64,000 bases of DNA from Platerodrilus igneus (GCA_036346225.1 JARFIW010000588.1:2547501-2611500); one strand, 5' to 3'. Shown: positions 43,996 to 58,064, counted from the stretch's first letter. Translations and numbers: made by a program. The notes: generated by a model not told the origin, from the sequence alone.

Positions 43996-46834
43996 ATGTT
44001 ATTGTTCTTGAATATTCAAAGTCTTAATAATAAACTTCATGTTCTACATTCAGTAATTCAAGAATATAAGTTCAATGTTCCGTTTATTGGGCTTGCAGAA
44101 CACTGGATGTCTGACGTTACAATAAAGAATGCATCAATTCATGGGTATAATCTGGTTAGTAGTTACTGCCGCAGCAACAGTAAAGGTGGCGGTGTTGCCT
44201 TATGGAGCACTGCCACGAAGGTTACTACTCTAGATTTTAAAGATATTTGTTATGAACGCAACTTTGAAATATGCGGTGACAAGTGGCGTCATCCACTATT
44301 AGGTGCTGTTATTATCCTAATTGTTTATTTATTTATTTATTATCCTAATTGTCTATCGCTCGCCGGCAGGGGATGCTGAAATGTTCCTTACAAGATTATC
44401 TCTTGCATTGGACTGTGTCTACAGCAACACTCATCATATAATTATGGCCGGTGACTTTAATATAAATACTGCTGTCCTCTCTGACCTAAACACTAAGTTT
44501 ATCAATTTAACATCTACTTATAATTTGCAATATTTAGTCTCACAACCTACTCGTGTCACTAACACAACCTCGTCAATAATAGACAATATTTTTACAAATA
44601 GTAACCATAGTTTTAAAGTTGATTTACATAATATTTATTTATCAGACCATAAAATGTTATTACTATATCATAATTATATTAGAATTGCTGATAGGCATAC
44701 TCTTGTAAGACCTAGATGTCTAACAAACAAATTGCGTCATGATAGGTTCCATAGTTTGATTGTAAATGAGACGTGGAGCCATATGTACAGTGCCTTAACA
44801 GTAGATGATAAGTTTAAAGCATTTTTAGCTAAACTGTCCCAGCACTTTGACATGAGCTACCCGATTACAATTATGAAGGCAGCTATCAGAGACTATCAAG
44901 TCAGTTCTGATGTTATAAAATCGAGCCAGAATCTATATGATTTGCTTATTCTTGCTAAAATATTTCCAGTCTTGCAACCTGTTTATAATATAAAGAAATC
45001 CCAACACTTCAATCTGGTTCACAGTAAGGTTTCTGCGCATTATTCTTCATTAATTGCTTCCTCGACTAACAAAGGTAAAACAGCATGGTCAATCATTCGT
45101 GAATGCAAGGGCAGTACAATAAAAGATAATATCTGGGCAATTAAGGATGGTTTGCAATTAATCGATAATCCTCAAATTATCTCGGACAAGTTTAATGATT
45201 TTTTCATTCAGGCTCCATTGCGAATTCTTGATAAAATTCCCAAGGTTGACCATCAAACCAATCAAATTGTGCTAATTCCTCAAAGTATGGCTCTTGTGCC
45301 ATTCAATGAACCTGAGATACTTTTACTTATAAATCAATTGAACAACACGTCATCTTGTGGTACAGATGGGTTTCCAGTTCAACTTATTAAGAATTTTAAA
45401 CACATACTAGTTACGCCCCTTACATCTCTCATTAATGAATCTTTCAGCAATGGAATATTCCCTTCTTCTTTTAAAACTGCTGCTGTTGTCCCTGTCCTAA
45501 AGAGTGGTGATCCACAGCTAATGACGAATTACCGTCCTATCACTCTCCTTTCTGTATTCTCCAAATTGTTGGAGTTGGCGATGTATACCAGATTGCAATC
45601 CTTCTTTAATAAACATACCATTATTGCTGAGTGTCAACATGGTTTCTCAAAAGGTAAGTCTACGAGTACTGCTCTATTGTCCTTTCATAAAGAACTATTA
45701 AGGCTTCTGGAGCTTAAAGAGCATCCTTTAGTTATATTTTGTGACCTCAGTCGTGCTTTTGACTGTGTACAGCATGATATACTCTTGCGCAAATTATTTA
45801 TGTATGGTGTGAGAGGTCTAGCGGCTGATTGGTTCACCTCTTACTTGCATGGCCGCTCCCAGTCTGTGGTAATCAAAAGCAAAGGAATCCGCCATGCCTC
45901 GAGAACTCAAAATGTTTCTGTCGGAGTACCCCAAGGCTCCATACTCGGTCCAACTTTATTCATAATATTTGTAAATGACCTTGTTCGTTATATTGCTAAT
46001 GCTGTAATTACCATGTATGCAGATGATACTTCTATAGTACTAGGTGGAGCTACACTTCACGATGTCCTCCAACACGCGAAAGAGATTCTTGAGCCACTTT
46101 TCGAATGGTTCTGTGCTAACAAACTTTATCTCAATTCTGAAGAGACGGTTTTTATGCTTTTTTATGCTGGCAAAATTTTTCGTGAAGATCAGGTGCAATT
46201 GCAGGTCAATAACAATCCACTTACACAAGTTTCTACATCAAAATTTTTGGGAGTTTATGTAGATAGCTCATTGAGATGGGAAAATCATTGTACTAAGCTT
46301 TCTAAAACACTTAGCTCAGTGTGCTTTCAAATCAGGTTTCTAAAAGCAGTCTTAGATTTTCACACTTTAAAGTGTTTCTGTTTTGCAGAAGTACAATCTA
46401 GGTTGTTTTACGGCATTATGCTTTGGGGAAATTCTCCTTACGCAAAACGTATCTTTTCTATCCAAAAACAAATCCTAAGATGCATGGTTAATGCCAATAG
46501 GTTTGATACCTGCAAGCCCATTTTTCGACAATTGGGCATAATGTCCTTACCTTGCCTATATATTTACTCTGTTGCTATTTATGTGCGTAAGAACCTGCTT
46601 TTATTTTCTACAAACTTCTCAATTCATGGTCTTAATACTAGGTTCGGTGGAAATTTTGTAATTCCTCAACACCGATTGGCCCTTACGGATAAGAGCTTTG
46701 TGTGTTTGGCTATGAAGGTTTACAATAAAGTACACATTGACATTAAGAATGCTCATACTTATAAAATGTTTAAAGTTAAGCTTAGAAATATGCTAGTGAA
46801 CAATTGCTACTATGCAGTTCAAGATTTTCTGTAA
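43996..46834 (+). pseudogene. LINE-E ORF2: endonuclease and RT with one frameshifting duplication
   Basis: The first piece (43996 to about 44330) has the endonuclease boxes LNIQSLNNK, GLAEHWM and GGGVAL. The second (about 44340-46834) has IMAGDFNIN and SDHKMLLL for the rest of the endonuclease. Its RT has NYRPITLLSVFSKLLE, QHGFSKGKSTSTALL, FCDLSRAFDCVQHD, VGVPQGSILGPTLF, MYADDTSIVLG and KFLGVYVDSSLRWE, then a C-terminal region with a C..C pair. The pieces are in different frames only because ATTATCCTAATTGT occurs twice, at 44311 and 44339, 28 bases apart, with TTTATTTATTTA between. Otherwise the protein would be about 940 aa and complete. Confidence 0.93.
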
Positions 46835-47149
46835 AATGGACTTATAGACCTATCACACATTGTAATATTGTGACTAATAAAATGACTAATAAAATAAATG
46901 AACGTGTTCACGTATGTGTTTACTTAAAACACGTACAAATCGTATTACTATCTTTATCATATACATTAGTTAAGCTTTTAAATAATCTTAAACGTATGTT
47001 TTGAATTGAGTTAGACACCTATGACGTAGAGGACTTCTTTCGGGGTTTCTACTATATCTGTGATGTACATGTGGATTAATTACTTAGTAACTAAAAGAGG
47101 ATTGAAATTTGTTTATTATTGTTTTTTCTATTTTAATGCACACATGTAT

Positions 47150-50100
47150 AAATCTAAAAGTTCTCAATACAAAAAGTCATTATTAATAAATATTGTAAGG
47201 AAGAACTACAAAATATGACTTCCGATGCGAAAACAATAACACTGTACATGCAAATGTACTTACAAGCAGCAGCTCTATGATGATTGTCAAGAAAGTCAAT
47301 TTAAGTGTATTAACTGTGTGGAAGCAAAAAGTCGTTTAAATATAGAATTAGATGAACAGCATACAGTATGGGACTATAATTGTACATGTTTTAAAAGGAT
47401 TATTGAATTACAAAAGCGTAAAATAAACTACATATAGCAATTACCTTCTAGATGTTTAAATATAACAGCAGACTATAAGTCAATCATTTTATGCTTAAAT
47501 ACACAAGGCTTAACTACACATTTTGACGAAATACAACAGCTAATCAATCGAGAAAAACCAATATTGGTATGTTTAACAGAAACACATCTGACAAATTGTA
47601 TTGAAAGTAATGAAATAGGCATTAAAGGATACAGTTTAGGTAGGGTTGATTCTAGTTCACGACACACAGGAGATGTCATAATTTACTATCAGGCATTTCT
47701 ACAGTTTGAAATATTAAAAGAATATAGCCTCCATTTAGAATATTGGGGTATTGTTGGTAATATTAAGTTGAATAGTAGAAGTATAAATATAGCTGTGTTT
47801 TACCGTTCACCAAGTGGAAGTTGTGCAAATTTTCTAAACCTGTTGGAAAATTTGTTAGAAGAACTAGTAGAATCAGTGGTAGTGAAGATATCATTCTGAT
47901 TGGGGATTATAATATTGATTGGAATAAAATAAATGATTTCTATACAATTAAGTTAAAAAATATTGTAAAGGACTGTGGATTTGTACAACTAATTTCTGAG
48001 AGTACAAGAATTACTAAGGAATCTGAAACATTAATAGATTTAGTGATAACTAATAATAATGGATTGAAAAGTACAGTATGGCACACTCCAAAAGTTACAG
48101 ATCATAGTATTGTTCTTGCAGACATTAGTCACATCACACAAAAACTCCAAGTTGATGCAGAAAGCAAAATAAAGAAAATTCTTAACTATGAGACCATAAA
48201 GAACGAGTTAATATTGGCAGATTGGAAGTATGAAATCACCAACATCGATAAACTTTATAAAACATTTTACACAAACATTAAAAATGCAATTGACCATAAT
48301 TCATATGACAAGGAGGTGTCACAAAATAGTTCAAAATTATGGTTTAATGGAGAAATACAAAGAGAAATACGAAATAAATTTTATAAAAAATTTACATTCA
48401 CAAGAAGTATGGAAGATTGCAAAGCATACAAAGAATGCAGAAATAATGCGATATTCATGATCCGTAGAGCTAAGATTAAATATTATGAAAAGAAAATAGA
48501 TGAAAATAAAGGTAACCCAGTAAAAATGCGGAAGACTTTAAAACTTGTATTAAAAACCGAACGTATTCAAAATAGTAAGCACATTATATTTGAGAATACA
48601 CTAGAAACTAATGACAAAACTATTGCTGAAAACTTCAATACTTACTTCATAAATAGTATAACAGAAATTACATCATCAATTGGTATTGAAAAGTTTGAGT
48701 TTCACGATCCAATACGTACAAGCCTGAAGGAATTAAGTACTTTTAAATTATTAAAAATACATGAACTAAAAGAATTGGTATATAAGCAAGCAAATAAAAG
48801 CAGCCCGGATGGTGTAAACAGTAGAGTTCTTAAAGAACTTTTGATATTATTGGTTATCCGCTACTAAACATAATAAATATGTCTCTTATGCATGGTATTG
48901 TGCCCAAGGACTTAAAGATATCAACAATTACACTAATTCAAAAAGTAGTATCAACAAAGAAATGCGAAGAGTACAGGCCTATAAATATGTTGGCCACAAT
49001 TGAAAAGGTATTAGAAACAGTAATATATAAGCAACTGAAGCAATTCTTGGATGAGACTAATATATTAACCACGTATCAGTCTGGTTTTCGAACGAAACAC
49101 TCGTGTGAAACAGCGATTCAGCTAATTATAAATGACTGGAAAGAATCAATGGATAAAGGAAAGGCAGTGTGTGCAGTCTTTATAGATTACAAAAGAGCAT
49201 TTGAGACTATAAGTAGAAATATTCTCATTCAAAAATTGGAAAAATATGGAGTTAAAGACAATGCGTTAGAGTGGTTTAAAGACTACCTACAAAACAGGGA
49301 GCAAGAAACGAGATGGCAACGGGAAACATCTAGTTAATCAGAAATTGAGTGGGGTGGTCCACAAGGAAGTATTTTGGGACGATTGCTTTTTATAATTTAC
49401 ATAAACGATATAGTGAATGTAGTGAAGGTAACAAAGATGCATATGTTTGCTGATGACACTTTAATATATGCTGAAGGTGCAAATGTAATAAACCTGATTC
49501 AATCTGTAAATAGTGACTTAATAAGAATTAGCAAATATTTAGTTGGAAATAAGCTGAAGATAAATGTTGATAAAACAAAATGGATGTTGTTAACGAATGA
49601 TAGAAGTTATCAAATGATAAAAACAGAAAATAGGAATGCACTAATGGATGGGTCTGATATTGAACTGGTAGAGAACATTAAATACCTTGGCGTAATAATT
49701 GACCAAAAATTAACTTTTAAAATGCATCTACAGATGGTTATAAATAAAGTAAGTAAAAAGGTTGGATTTCTGAGAAGAATTAGTGCAAAGCTATCAAGTT
49801 TTGCTCTAATAACTTTATATAGAGCAATAGTTTATCCACACTTAACATACTGCAGCACCATTTTATTTGGCTCAAACCAAGGTGATTTAGAAAGATTGCA
49901 AAAGATACAAAATCGTGCAATGAGATGTTTATTAAAATGTAGCAGATTTGCCAAAGTCCGTAAAATGTTAGAATGCCTTAATTTTTTAAATGTTCAGGAA
50001 CAAATGAAATACAATAGTATAGTTTTTATATATAAAATTATAAATGGTTTGCTGCCTTCGTACTTGGTTAGCAACTTAATTAAAGTGTCAGATATACATA

Positions 50101-50400
50101 ACTACAGCACAAGACAAGCAGACAATTACTATATATACAAGAAGAATAAAACGATAACCACAAAAAATGTATTTCATTATGGCGTTAAGATATATAATAC
50201 ATTACCAAAATCAGTTACAAATCAGCCTTCTCAAAGAAAATTTAAGAGTAATTTAAAAAAATATATTTTAAGTTGTAGAAATGAAAACTAAGTATATTAT
50301 TAACTGTATTTTTAATAATTTGCTTTATAGTATAATATTTTGTTTTTATACTTTAATAACCTATATTGAGTTATGCAATAAATCTACTTACTTACTCACA
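47150..50400 (+). mobile_element. non-LTR retrotransposon LINE-F (CR1/Jockey group), moderately decayed
   Basis: A finger-bearing ORF1 remnant is read at about 47238-47437 (CTCKCTYKQQLYDDC... to a stop), then ORF2 47470-50291 and an AT-rich 3' end with AATAAA near 50380. Sequence and motif wording differ from LINE-A to -E, so this is a separate family. Confidence 0.85.
47470..50291 (+). pseudogene. LINE-F ORF2: endonuclease and reverse transcriptase
   Basis: Pieces: 47470-47899 (endonuclease: ILCLNTQGL, CLTETHL), 47821-48867 (LIGDYNIDW, TDHSIVLADI, linker to SSPDGVNSRVLKEL), 48879-49337 (EYRPINMLATIEKVLE, YQSGFRTKHSCETA, FIDYKRAFETISR) and 49374-50291 (FADDTLIYAEG, YLGVIIDQKLTFKMH, C-terminus). 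Breaks are frameshifts near 47880 and 48860 and an in-frame TAA at about 49335; the frame continues through GGPQGSILG after that stop. The catalytic box is FADD. Confidence 0.88.
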
Positions 50401-53337
50401 TGAACACTGTTCTAAAAACAAAAACTTGTTTATGCTCGAAACTATAACTTCCCTCTTCGAAGACCGAACTGTATGAATCAACTTCACTTCAGCAAGTAAC
50501 CGCACACTCTTTTTCTTGAAATATCACATAAAGATCGCCAATTGTGAAATGAGTATGAGTCACAGGCGAGTATATCATGAACTCACATAGTGGTTCTGTG
50601 TTCGAAGTGAAAGTAATTTGGTTATAAACGCTTTCATCAACATTTCATTTGAACAAAAAGTATTACTTCATTATCAACCTATTATTGTCTTGCATGAAGT
50701 TGCTTGAGCCATGAAGAAGATGTTGAATTGTTTCCATCTGTTGCATATCTCAAACAGAATTTTTCAATATAAATGTATACAACTGATTTTATTAACCAAA
50801 CTTTAACTTAGATGACGCTTGCATGAGAGCAATTTGAAACCAGGGAAAGCACCACCATTGTAATTTCAGGAGCCAATAAATACATATTTAATTTATTTGA
50901 TACCCATATTTATTAAAATTATTACTTCACGTAGATTTGGTCAAATAAGGATAAGTTAATCATTATGTTTTGTTACAATGATATCTATATGCTAATATAA
51001 GTTATGAGAGCAGATTGAAGCTTCTATTAAAAGATTTTTTTGTTAGCAATTTCAGGAAAAGGAAAGTATACACCTGATCGCAAGAATTTAATAACAATTC
51101 TTTCAGTATCCTGTTGGAGGTCACCCACCATCTGGCGAAATACATGATACATTATAAAAGTTGGCACTCAACATTTTATTGACAGACAGTTCGACGATCT
51201 TTCTGGTAGGTTGTATGTATTAAAATTGTATACAGTTCCAAATATTGCATTTGTTTTCATTGAATCTACCTCCTCATCAAAGTAACTGGCTGGCACACTT
51301 CTTTCTGTTACGTTCCCAAGTAAATTCAAAGGTCACTAGCACTAAATTAGCACGTAACATTTTGTCGACATATGAGATAAGAAAAGCAATCTTAAGGCAC
51401 CCACATAATTTGTACTTTGTAACATTCCTCTTGAAATGTTAGAATCAAAATTGAATTTCATTTAATAAATTCTGTGTGAGGGATTTTAAAACCTTTTATT
51501 ACTACATGTCTTGCAGACAATAATTAGTTAAAGTCAGTACCTAACCTAATACAGGTTTTGGATTTACGATTCTACTATATCAAATTACTTTAAATTCGGT
51601 CCAATTTGATTTTGTTTAATAGTTTCTGTAGTAGAGAAGTTCAGTAATTCATTAATTATTGACAATACACAAGTACAACTATCTGTTTCTTCAAGATCTG
51701 ATTCAATATACAAAAAGTCGGGCTTTTAATAGCATTTTGTTACGGTATTCCATGCAAACACAAAAGAAAACAGTAAAAGTATGTGAAGAATCCGCTTATG
51801 CCGAATACTGCAACAGAATGGAGACAGAATGGTAGAATTTGGGCTAGCTCAAAAACGTCGGAGAGGGGCGTGGGTGAAAACAAAAACACATTGGAAACCT
51901 CTGAGATACTCTATTGATAACATCCAATCTTGGAAGATTATTTACAAAACAATAAAATAAATAAGTTGCGTAATCGTGATTGTGTCATAACATATAAAAA
52001 TTGGTAATCAAATATAACATCTTATAATCTAAATACGTACTTAATGGTTTACCTTATATACATATAAAAGAAAATTAAGCATAAACTGTACAGTAAATCT
52101 AGAAAAAGAAATATACCTAAATTATATGTACATGCTGCTTTGTGAAGTGCACCTACTCAGAAATAATATAACATTGACAATTAGACACCCTAATTTAAAT
52201 TAATCATACACTAAATACTTTTAAATTGAGGCATAAGTTCCGAAAGACAAAAGAAACAGTAAAACGGACTCCAACATAAACATTAATTAATTAATTTTTC
52301 ATTTATAGAACAATAACCTAGTTGTTCGTGCATCATGTATGTAAGTTTTGTAAGAGAGTGGTGCCAATTAATCGGATAATTATAAACAATAGCAGCAAAT
52401 GAAAAGTCTTTTCTTCGCAGCAGCATAAAAGAATTATGGAAATAAAAAACTGTACCTTGCACAATCAGCTTCGTGCTGGTCTCATCTTAACGCTGGTAAA
52501 ATGCGGCTGCATTTCTCTATGGGCTGACTGCATGCTGGAACCACCAACTTCACTTATACAAACACAGAGAGCATTTCTAATAGCGCGACTCTACAACGGG
52601 TATCTTTTCGGTAATTGGTCTCTTTCAAAGCACGGTCTCTAGTTTATAAGGCCAGAATCATGTATCGGGGTAGGGTATTTGATTTTCAAAGATATCGCCG
52701 AATTACTATGTGTGCAGAATTTCCAGGCAACAGCTGGCGAAATACAAACTGTAGCAGCTTGCCAACAAGCAGATAACGCAATTATCAAAGGGTTTTAAAC
52801 AATTTTGTTACTTTGTAACATCTTAACAGCTGCAGAATACCAGATAACAAGTCCATTGTAAGCAGATGTAGGCAGGTGGTAAGTGGTCTTATCATTTAGA
52901 AGAAAGCTGCAGCTTTTAATTAAAATGTAATCACTGCAGGTGCTAGGATTTATTGCAACTACTTTGTAAGGCAATGTTTCCTAGGCAGCTGTTTGATTTT
53001 ATAAAGCAAACCTTTGTATAGAGTAATTACTTGAAAAATTTTATTAAATAATACTAATACAAATAGTAGGAAATCGAACTTGTTGAGCAATTTTTGGGTG
53101 TTTTAAAAATGAATGCAGAAAAAAAGTTATTTGCAGGGTTTTGAACGTAACAATTTGAAAAGGTTATGTAGTTTGGTTTAGCTTCAAGATTGATCACCTA
53201 TTTTATTGCAATTCTACTAATCTATTTCTTTTTAAGATCATGATTCCCCTACCAATGGGGCTTCAAACAAAGGTTTTTTCTGAGGAGCAACAAAATTTTG
53301 AACAGAATTCAAACATCTATATACAACTGCACTTACA
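50401..53337. other. AT-rich stretch with no recognised gene
   Basis: Short frames at 51245-51442 and 52436-52642 have no family signature. No repeat of the window's families is seen here. Confidence 0.5.
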
Positions 53338-54825
53338 TGTATTTTTTCTGTGACGGGAAAAAAATTTAACATTTAATGTTTCTTCACAAGTAACAAAATG
53401 TCACTTTTTATGAGATTACTTTTTTCCTTGGGAAAAAAATGGGTACTTTTTCCTGGGTATGTGCAAATAAGTAAGAACACGAAGATATTTAATTTATAGC
53501 CAGGTGCACACTTGTGACATTTAGGTGTAACATAGCATCGTATCATAACTTTATCGCGTTCAAAACAACCGATATAAACAATTTAAGTAAGCAATTTTTG
53601 AAAGCACTTGCTGAATTAAATTGAGATATTTGATTACTTATTTGAAACTTCAAATTTGACATTGATTGAATTTTGACTTTAATATATTGGAAAATTTTAT
53701 TCAATATTAAATCATCGTTTTGCCTATCACAGAAAAAAATAATGTATTATACACAGGTAAAAATGTAAGATTTTAACTTTTGGTGTTTTGTCTACCGCCG
53801 CTTCACGGCGGGAGACAAACACACCTCGAGCTAAAATCTAGTACTTTTTTCCCTTGTATAATAAATTATTATAGCCCCGTAAACGCGGCATGCGCCACTA
53901 AAGACAGTTGGTAGCGATATTACATAATGTGAAAATCAACGCACCAATTGTCAATGACATCACACAATATGCAAATTATTGCAACACATTTTCCAATTAT
54001 AAAAATTATATAAAAACCCGCACGGGGTACTCACGTGAATAGGTAAAGCTTCCTTCAGAATTACTTCATGATGGCGGCGGCTTCTTTCAGGATTACTTCA
54101 TGATGGTCGCTCATGGCTTCGCTAATATTTCTCGGGTCGTGGGTCTTGAGCCAGGTTGCATCCAAATTCGCTTGTCATATTCCTATATGTAGACAAATAA
54201 GGTAGGGGAGGCAGTTAAGGGCACGATAATTGGGATCACAGGAAACCTACATATCGGAAAAAAGACACGGTAAGATATCACACGACCACTCTTCTTTGCG
54301 TTTTGGAGGCAAGTCCTGACGCGTCTTTCGGAAATTTTCCACTCCTTCTTGGGCCACACGCGTCGGCGCGAAATCTCGCGCAACACACTTCTGAAGTGAC
54401 GGAAATACGCGCAACAAGTCTTTTAAATTTATGGCGCGGAATTCTCACATATTAAAACTTTATGAATGTTTAGTGCCGAAATTTTCGGCACGTAACAAAA
54501 AAACTAAAAATTTGATATTGTAGCTTCGTTTAGTTTACCTCTGGCCAAAATAATTACATTAGAACATAAACGAAGTGTTTGTACACAAAAGATGATTGAT
54601 AGGCCGTGTGGTACCACATTTTTCAGATGGACTTGATTGACAGGCACAAGAGTTTTGCATTTAAGAGTTGTTTACATAACATGTTCTTACTTATTTGCAC
54701 ATATCCGGGAAAAAAGTACTCTTTTTTTTCCTGGGGAAAAAGTAAATTCATAAAGTGACATTTTGTTACATGTCAAGAAACATTAAATGTCAAATTTTTT
54801 TCCGTTACAGAAAAAATACATTATT
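53338..54825. mobile_element. foldback or DNA transposon relic with 145-bp inverted ends
   Basis: The left end 53338-53485 (ATGTATTTTTTCTGTGACGGGA...) is the reverse complement of the right end 54680-54825 with small differences. The 1.2-kb interior has no transposase. It contains a smaller palindromic element (53737-53872) and two near-repeats of TTCA(G)GATTACTTCATGATGG at about 54055-54110. It is a non-autonomous element of unknown family. Confidence 0.75.
53737..53872. mobile_element. short palindromic MITE with GC-rich hairpin
   Basis: AATAATGTATTATACA...GATTTTA on the left pairs with TAAAATC...TTGTATAATAAATTATT on the right. The centre is a strong hairpin, GTCTACCGCCG with CGGCGGGAGAC around a CTTCA loop. 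No ORF. Confidence 0.75.
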
Positions 54826-55004
54826 ATTGATAACTATTCATTGCAAATTCCAAACATAACAGTAACAGCATATATTATGTAAATAAACAATGCATGTACA
54901 GCACGTTTAACTCAAATGTTTGCATGCCGTGGCTGCTTTAACAAATACTAGTATTGTTTTATGAAATAAACAGAGTGATATATTTTGTTTGCAGATACAG
55001 AAAA

Positions 55005-55240
55005 TATAAAATTCGTTTTTGGTGCTGTTCATCATGGTATATTACAGGTGCTAGTTCAAGATTATCATTTGGAATAGGAGTTTTTCATAGTTGTAATATA
55101 AATTAAAATGTATAAATTCCATCCACATACATATGCACGCACAAACTTATACTTTCTTTAGTTTGTTAAATTTAAATGCTACAAAAGAAGTTAGTGTTGA
55201 ACAGTTTATCTACTTTTGTTTGCAAAACGCATTTTACAAT
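55005..55240 (+). repeat. unclassified dispersed repeat, copy 2
   Basis: Counterpart of the first bases of the window. It lies between the foldback element and RTE fragments. Confidence 0.55.
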
Positions 55241-55399
55241 TTTAATGAATATCTTAACAATGTACATAAACTGAGGCCTTCAGCTGTTATTTCCACTCAT
55301 TGACTAACACTTATTTTTAGCTTAGTATTGTAGTACTGTTAATCATTTTGATACTTTATGATAATTTTATGGTGAGTTTCATTATATACCTATTTATAC

Positions 55400-56290
55400 C
55401 TTTTCTTTATCATCATCATTTTGTTTTCGACCTTACTCTAAGTCGGTTTGACGCAGTTCTAACTTCTTTTCTATTCTGTGCTAGTCTAAAAAGTTCTACA
55501 TACCCTTCACAACCTAAATTTTTAATAATTTGACTAATATAGCTTGGTCTAAGTCTTCTTATACTCTTCCATATTTTTTTTATCTACCTGGTTCTACATA
55601 GATATGAGCGAAATGCCGCCAACATGCCAGACCGCTAACTAATTGCGCGTTATGTCATGGTGACGTTTATTAAATTATATTTTATGGTAAGGCTTAAGCA
55701 GCGAATCACTACCAACATGCCAGACTGCTAACTAATTGTGAGTTATGTCATGGTGACATTTAGTTAACTGATTTTGATTTTTTTTTGTTTGTTTTCGAAC
55801 TTACTTAAGGTCAGTTTCATGCAGCTCTAAATTCTTTTCTATTCTGAGCTAGTCTAAAAAGGTCTACATACCCTTCACAACGTAAATCTCTAATAATTAG
55901 ACTAATTTGCTTTGTCTAGGTCTTCCTACTCTATTTTTATTTGGTAGTCTATAATCTAACACCTTACTAAATAGTCCCTCATGTCATCACTGGTGCCCTA
56001 TCATTCTATCTCTATTGACCTTTAATTGTTTCCACATACAGGATTCCTCACCTATCCTTCTATAAACTTCCTCATTTGTTACTCTATCTGTCCAACTAAT
56101 CTTTAACATTCTCCTATAACGCCAAGTTTCAAAAGCTTCTATCTTTTTCTTATCTACTTCTTTAATTGTCCAAGTCTCACTACTGTATAGTAGAACGCTC
56201 CATACGTACGACTTTAAGAAACTTTTTCTATTATCTAAACTAATACTATTAGCTATTAGTAAATCTTTCTTTTTTAAAAACATTTTTCTA
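55400..56290 (-). mobile_element. RTE 3' ends, two truncated copies
   Basis: Copy 1 is about 55400-55560 and copy 2 about 55785-56290, both with the tail block on the left, so both are on -. Between them a block CATGCCAGAC(C/T)GCTAACTAATTG occurs at 55622 and again at 55716. Copy 2 keeps 98 residues of the ORF end at 55987-56283 (SYVWSVLLYSSETWTIKE, FETWRYRRMLKISW), the standard RTE C-terminus. Confidence 0.8.
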
Positions 56291-56346
56291 GATTTTCTTT
56301 ATATACTTTAATTATTTTGAATGGCTAATTTGTAAGGGGCATTTTT

Positions 56347-58064
56347 TGTACCGTAACATTTTTACGCTGTTTCCCAATTTATAAATACATTTCTACGAAT
56401 TACTATTTTTATATTTGATACTTATTAACTCCTTAGGCGAGTGCATCGTATTATAATGAGTAGATAACAAACTTAGCACAGAATATGTGTATCAAATATT
56501 TGATATTTTGTAAGGTAAAAATTAATTATAGAGTGCATCGTTCTCGTCTTGCCCTAAAGATAAATTCTGTTCCTTATGTGGTTATTAGCAAGTCTAGATA
56601 AGAGACGATAAGAAGTGTAATGGAACGAGTTGAATAAACAGGCGAGGAGTCGTGTTTTGTTCCTTATACCGATATACTAAGTACGTTAAAAATTCTGTTT
56701 TCCTTTTTGCTTTGACTAGTGAGAATTAATGCGGAATTTTAATTTTCGTATTGTTCATGTACGAGCACGGCACGATATTCTTTTGTTGTTTTCTTGTGAA
56801 ATAAAAATTGTATATTAACTGGACAAAAGTGTTCTACGGAACATTTTTTTTGACGGACGTACTTAAGTGATACACGTGCTGTACCCGTTAGGGTTCTTTT
56901 TTTAGTTGTTTTGTCTTTTGATATTAAAACTGTGGGTGTGCGATCTAGTTTCGCGGTCCTTTTTTTTCTTTCTTTTCGGAGTGGTGCATACTTTGAATTA
57001 TTTAACTACAGTGCTACTGTAATTTCTGAATTTTTTTTAACAACAAAGAACCTAAAATAGATCATTGCTTGAGCAAATTTCGGGATTTGCAAAACATAAC
57101 AGATTACCGGCTGACAAAGGTATTGGTTGAAGTTTCTCACTGCTTTTGGGGATGTTTATGAAACTAATATACCTTTGGTCCCCGTTGAAATTAAACTAGT
57201 GCTTCCGAATATTTCGAAATTATTGTCTTAGGAAATAGAATTACCAAGAAATTTATCAAGGCTACATAGTCCCGACGTGTGATAGCGTCTGCTGTTAACA
57301 CCAGTGAAATACGTAGGTGTGAATAGTGTAACGTGTGAGAAGTTACATCAACACCCTCACAGTCAAGGGTGAAGTGCTTCGTTAGTGGAGGACATCGTTG
57401 AATCTCACACTTCCGTTGCAAGGAGGCGTTGCTGAAGGACTTTTGTAAGTGAACCATTTCCTACTGATTATTACGTTAAATATCTATCCGTTGCTTTACC
57501 ATATCTTTGTCGTTCTGATGCCTTTTACAATAGACTTGCATGCTATTTTAAAACATAGAAAAAAAAGAAAGAAAGAAAAATCAGTACTACTAAATTACTC
57601 ATATCAATTGTGTCTTACCTATTTATTTACTGAACATTTTGTCTGATTTATGTTTAATTGGTGTGTGAGGAAACGTTTCTGCTACTCCCCAATATTACCT
57701 CACTTTGTACTAAAAATTTTTGTATTGCTTTTACCGTTGTTATATTATATAGATTATCTAAACAGTTTCTTTTTTTTACATTCTACAAAGTACTGAATAA
57801 TTTAGATTTTTCATTGCTGCTATACTTTTTCTTTATTTCAGGTTTGCAGGACTAATGTTTTTTATTGCAGGTTTATTATTCTAATTTCTTTTATTGCAGG
57901 TACTGTTACTAACTCCTTACCGTCGCATCCATCATAGGTCAGTCTGCTTTCTACAACACCCCCCTACTCTCCGATTGAGCCGGGTCATTTCTTGACTTTC
58001 TTTGGATTACGTAATATAGATTTTTGGCGCCCAACGTGGATGCCACGAAAAAAAAAACATAACA
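56347..58064 (+). mobile_element. LTR-like element, relative of the solo LTR at 7.3-9.2 kb
   Basis: It starts TGTACCGTAACA and ends CATAACA. Collinear similarity with the reverse complement of 7326-9192 is clear at both ends (for example ATTATTAACTCCTTAGGC-type and GTGTGTGAGGAAACGTTTCT blocks) and weak in the middle. It keeps the GTAAGT donor (57445), three acceptor-like sites (57841, 57870, 57899) and the TGGCGCCCAACGTGGA motif (58025-58040). The Commissureless-like segment is absent. In its place (about 57050-57440) is unrelated sequence without a long ORF. Confidence 0.7.

Larger units (their letters stand above)
42737..46905 (+). mobile_element. near-intact non-LTR retrotransposon LINE-E (CR1/Jockey group)
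   Basis: It has ORF1 (42737-43963), a 32-base gap, then ORF2 (43996-46834), and a tail with two TGACTAATAAAA units at about 46872-46895. Every endonuclease and RT box is present. One 28-base insertion breaks ORF2. It is the youngest LINE in the window. Confidence 0.92.

Noticed and set aside
57191..57457. 88-aa frame on - as a replacement for the Commissureless-like segment in the second LTR
   Set aside because: It is antisense to the LTR and has no membrane segment or PY motif.
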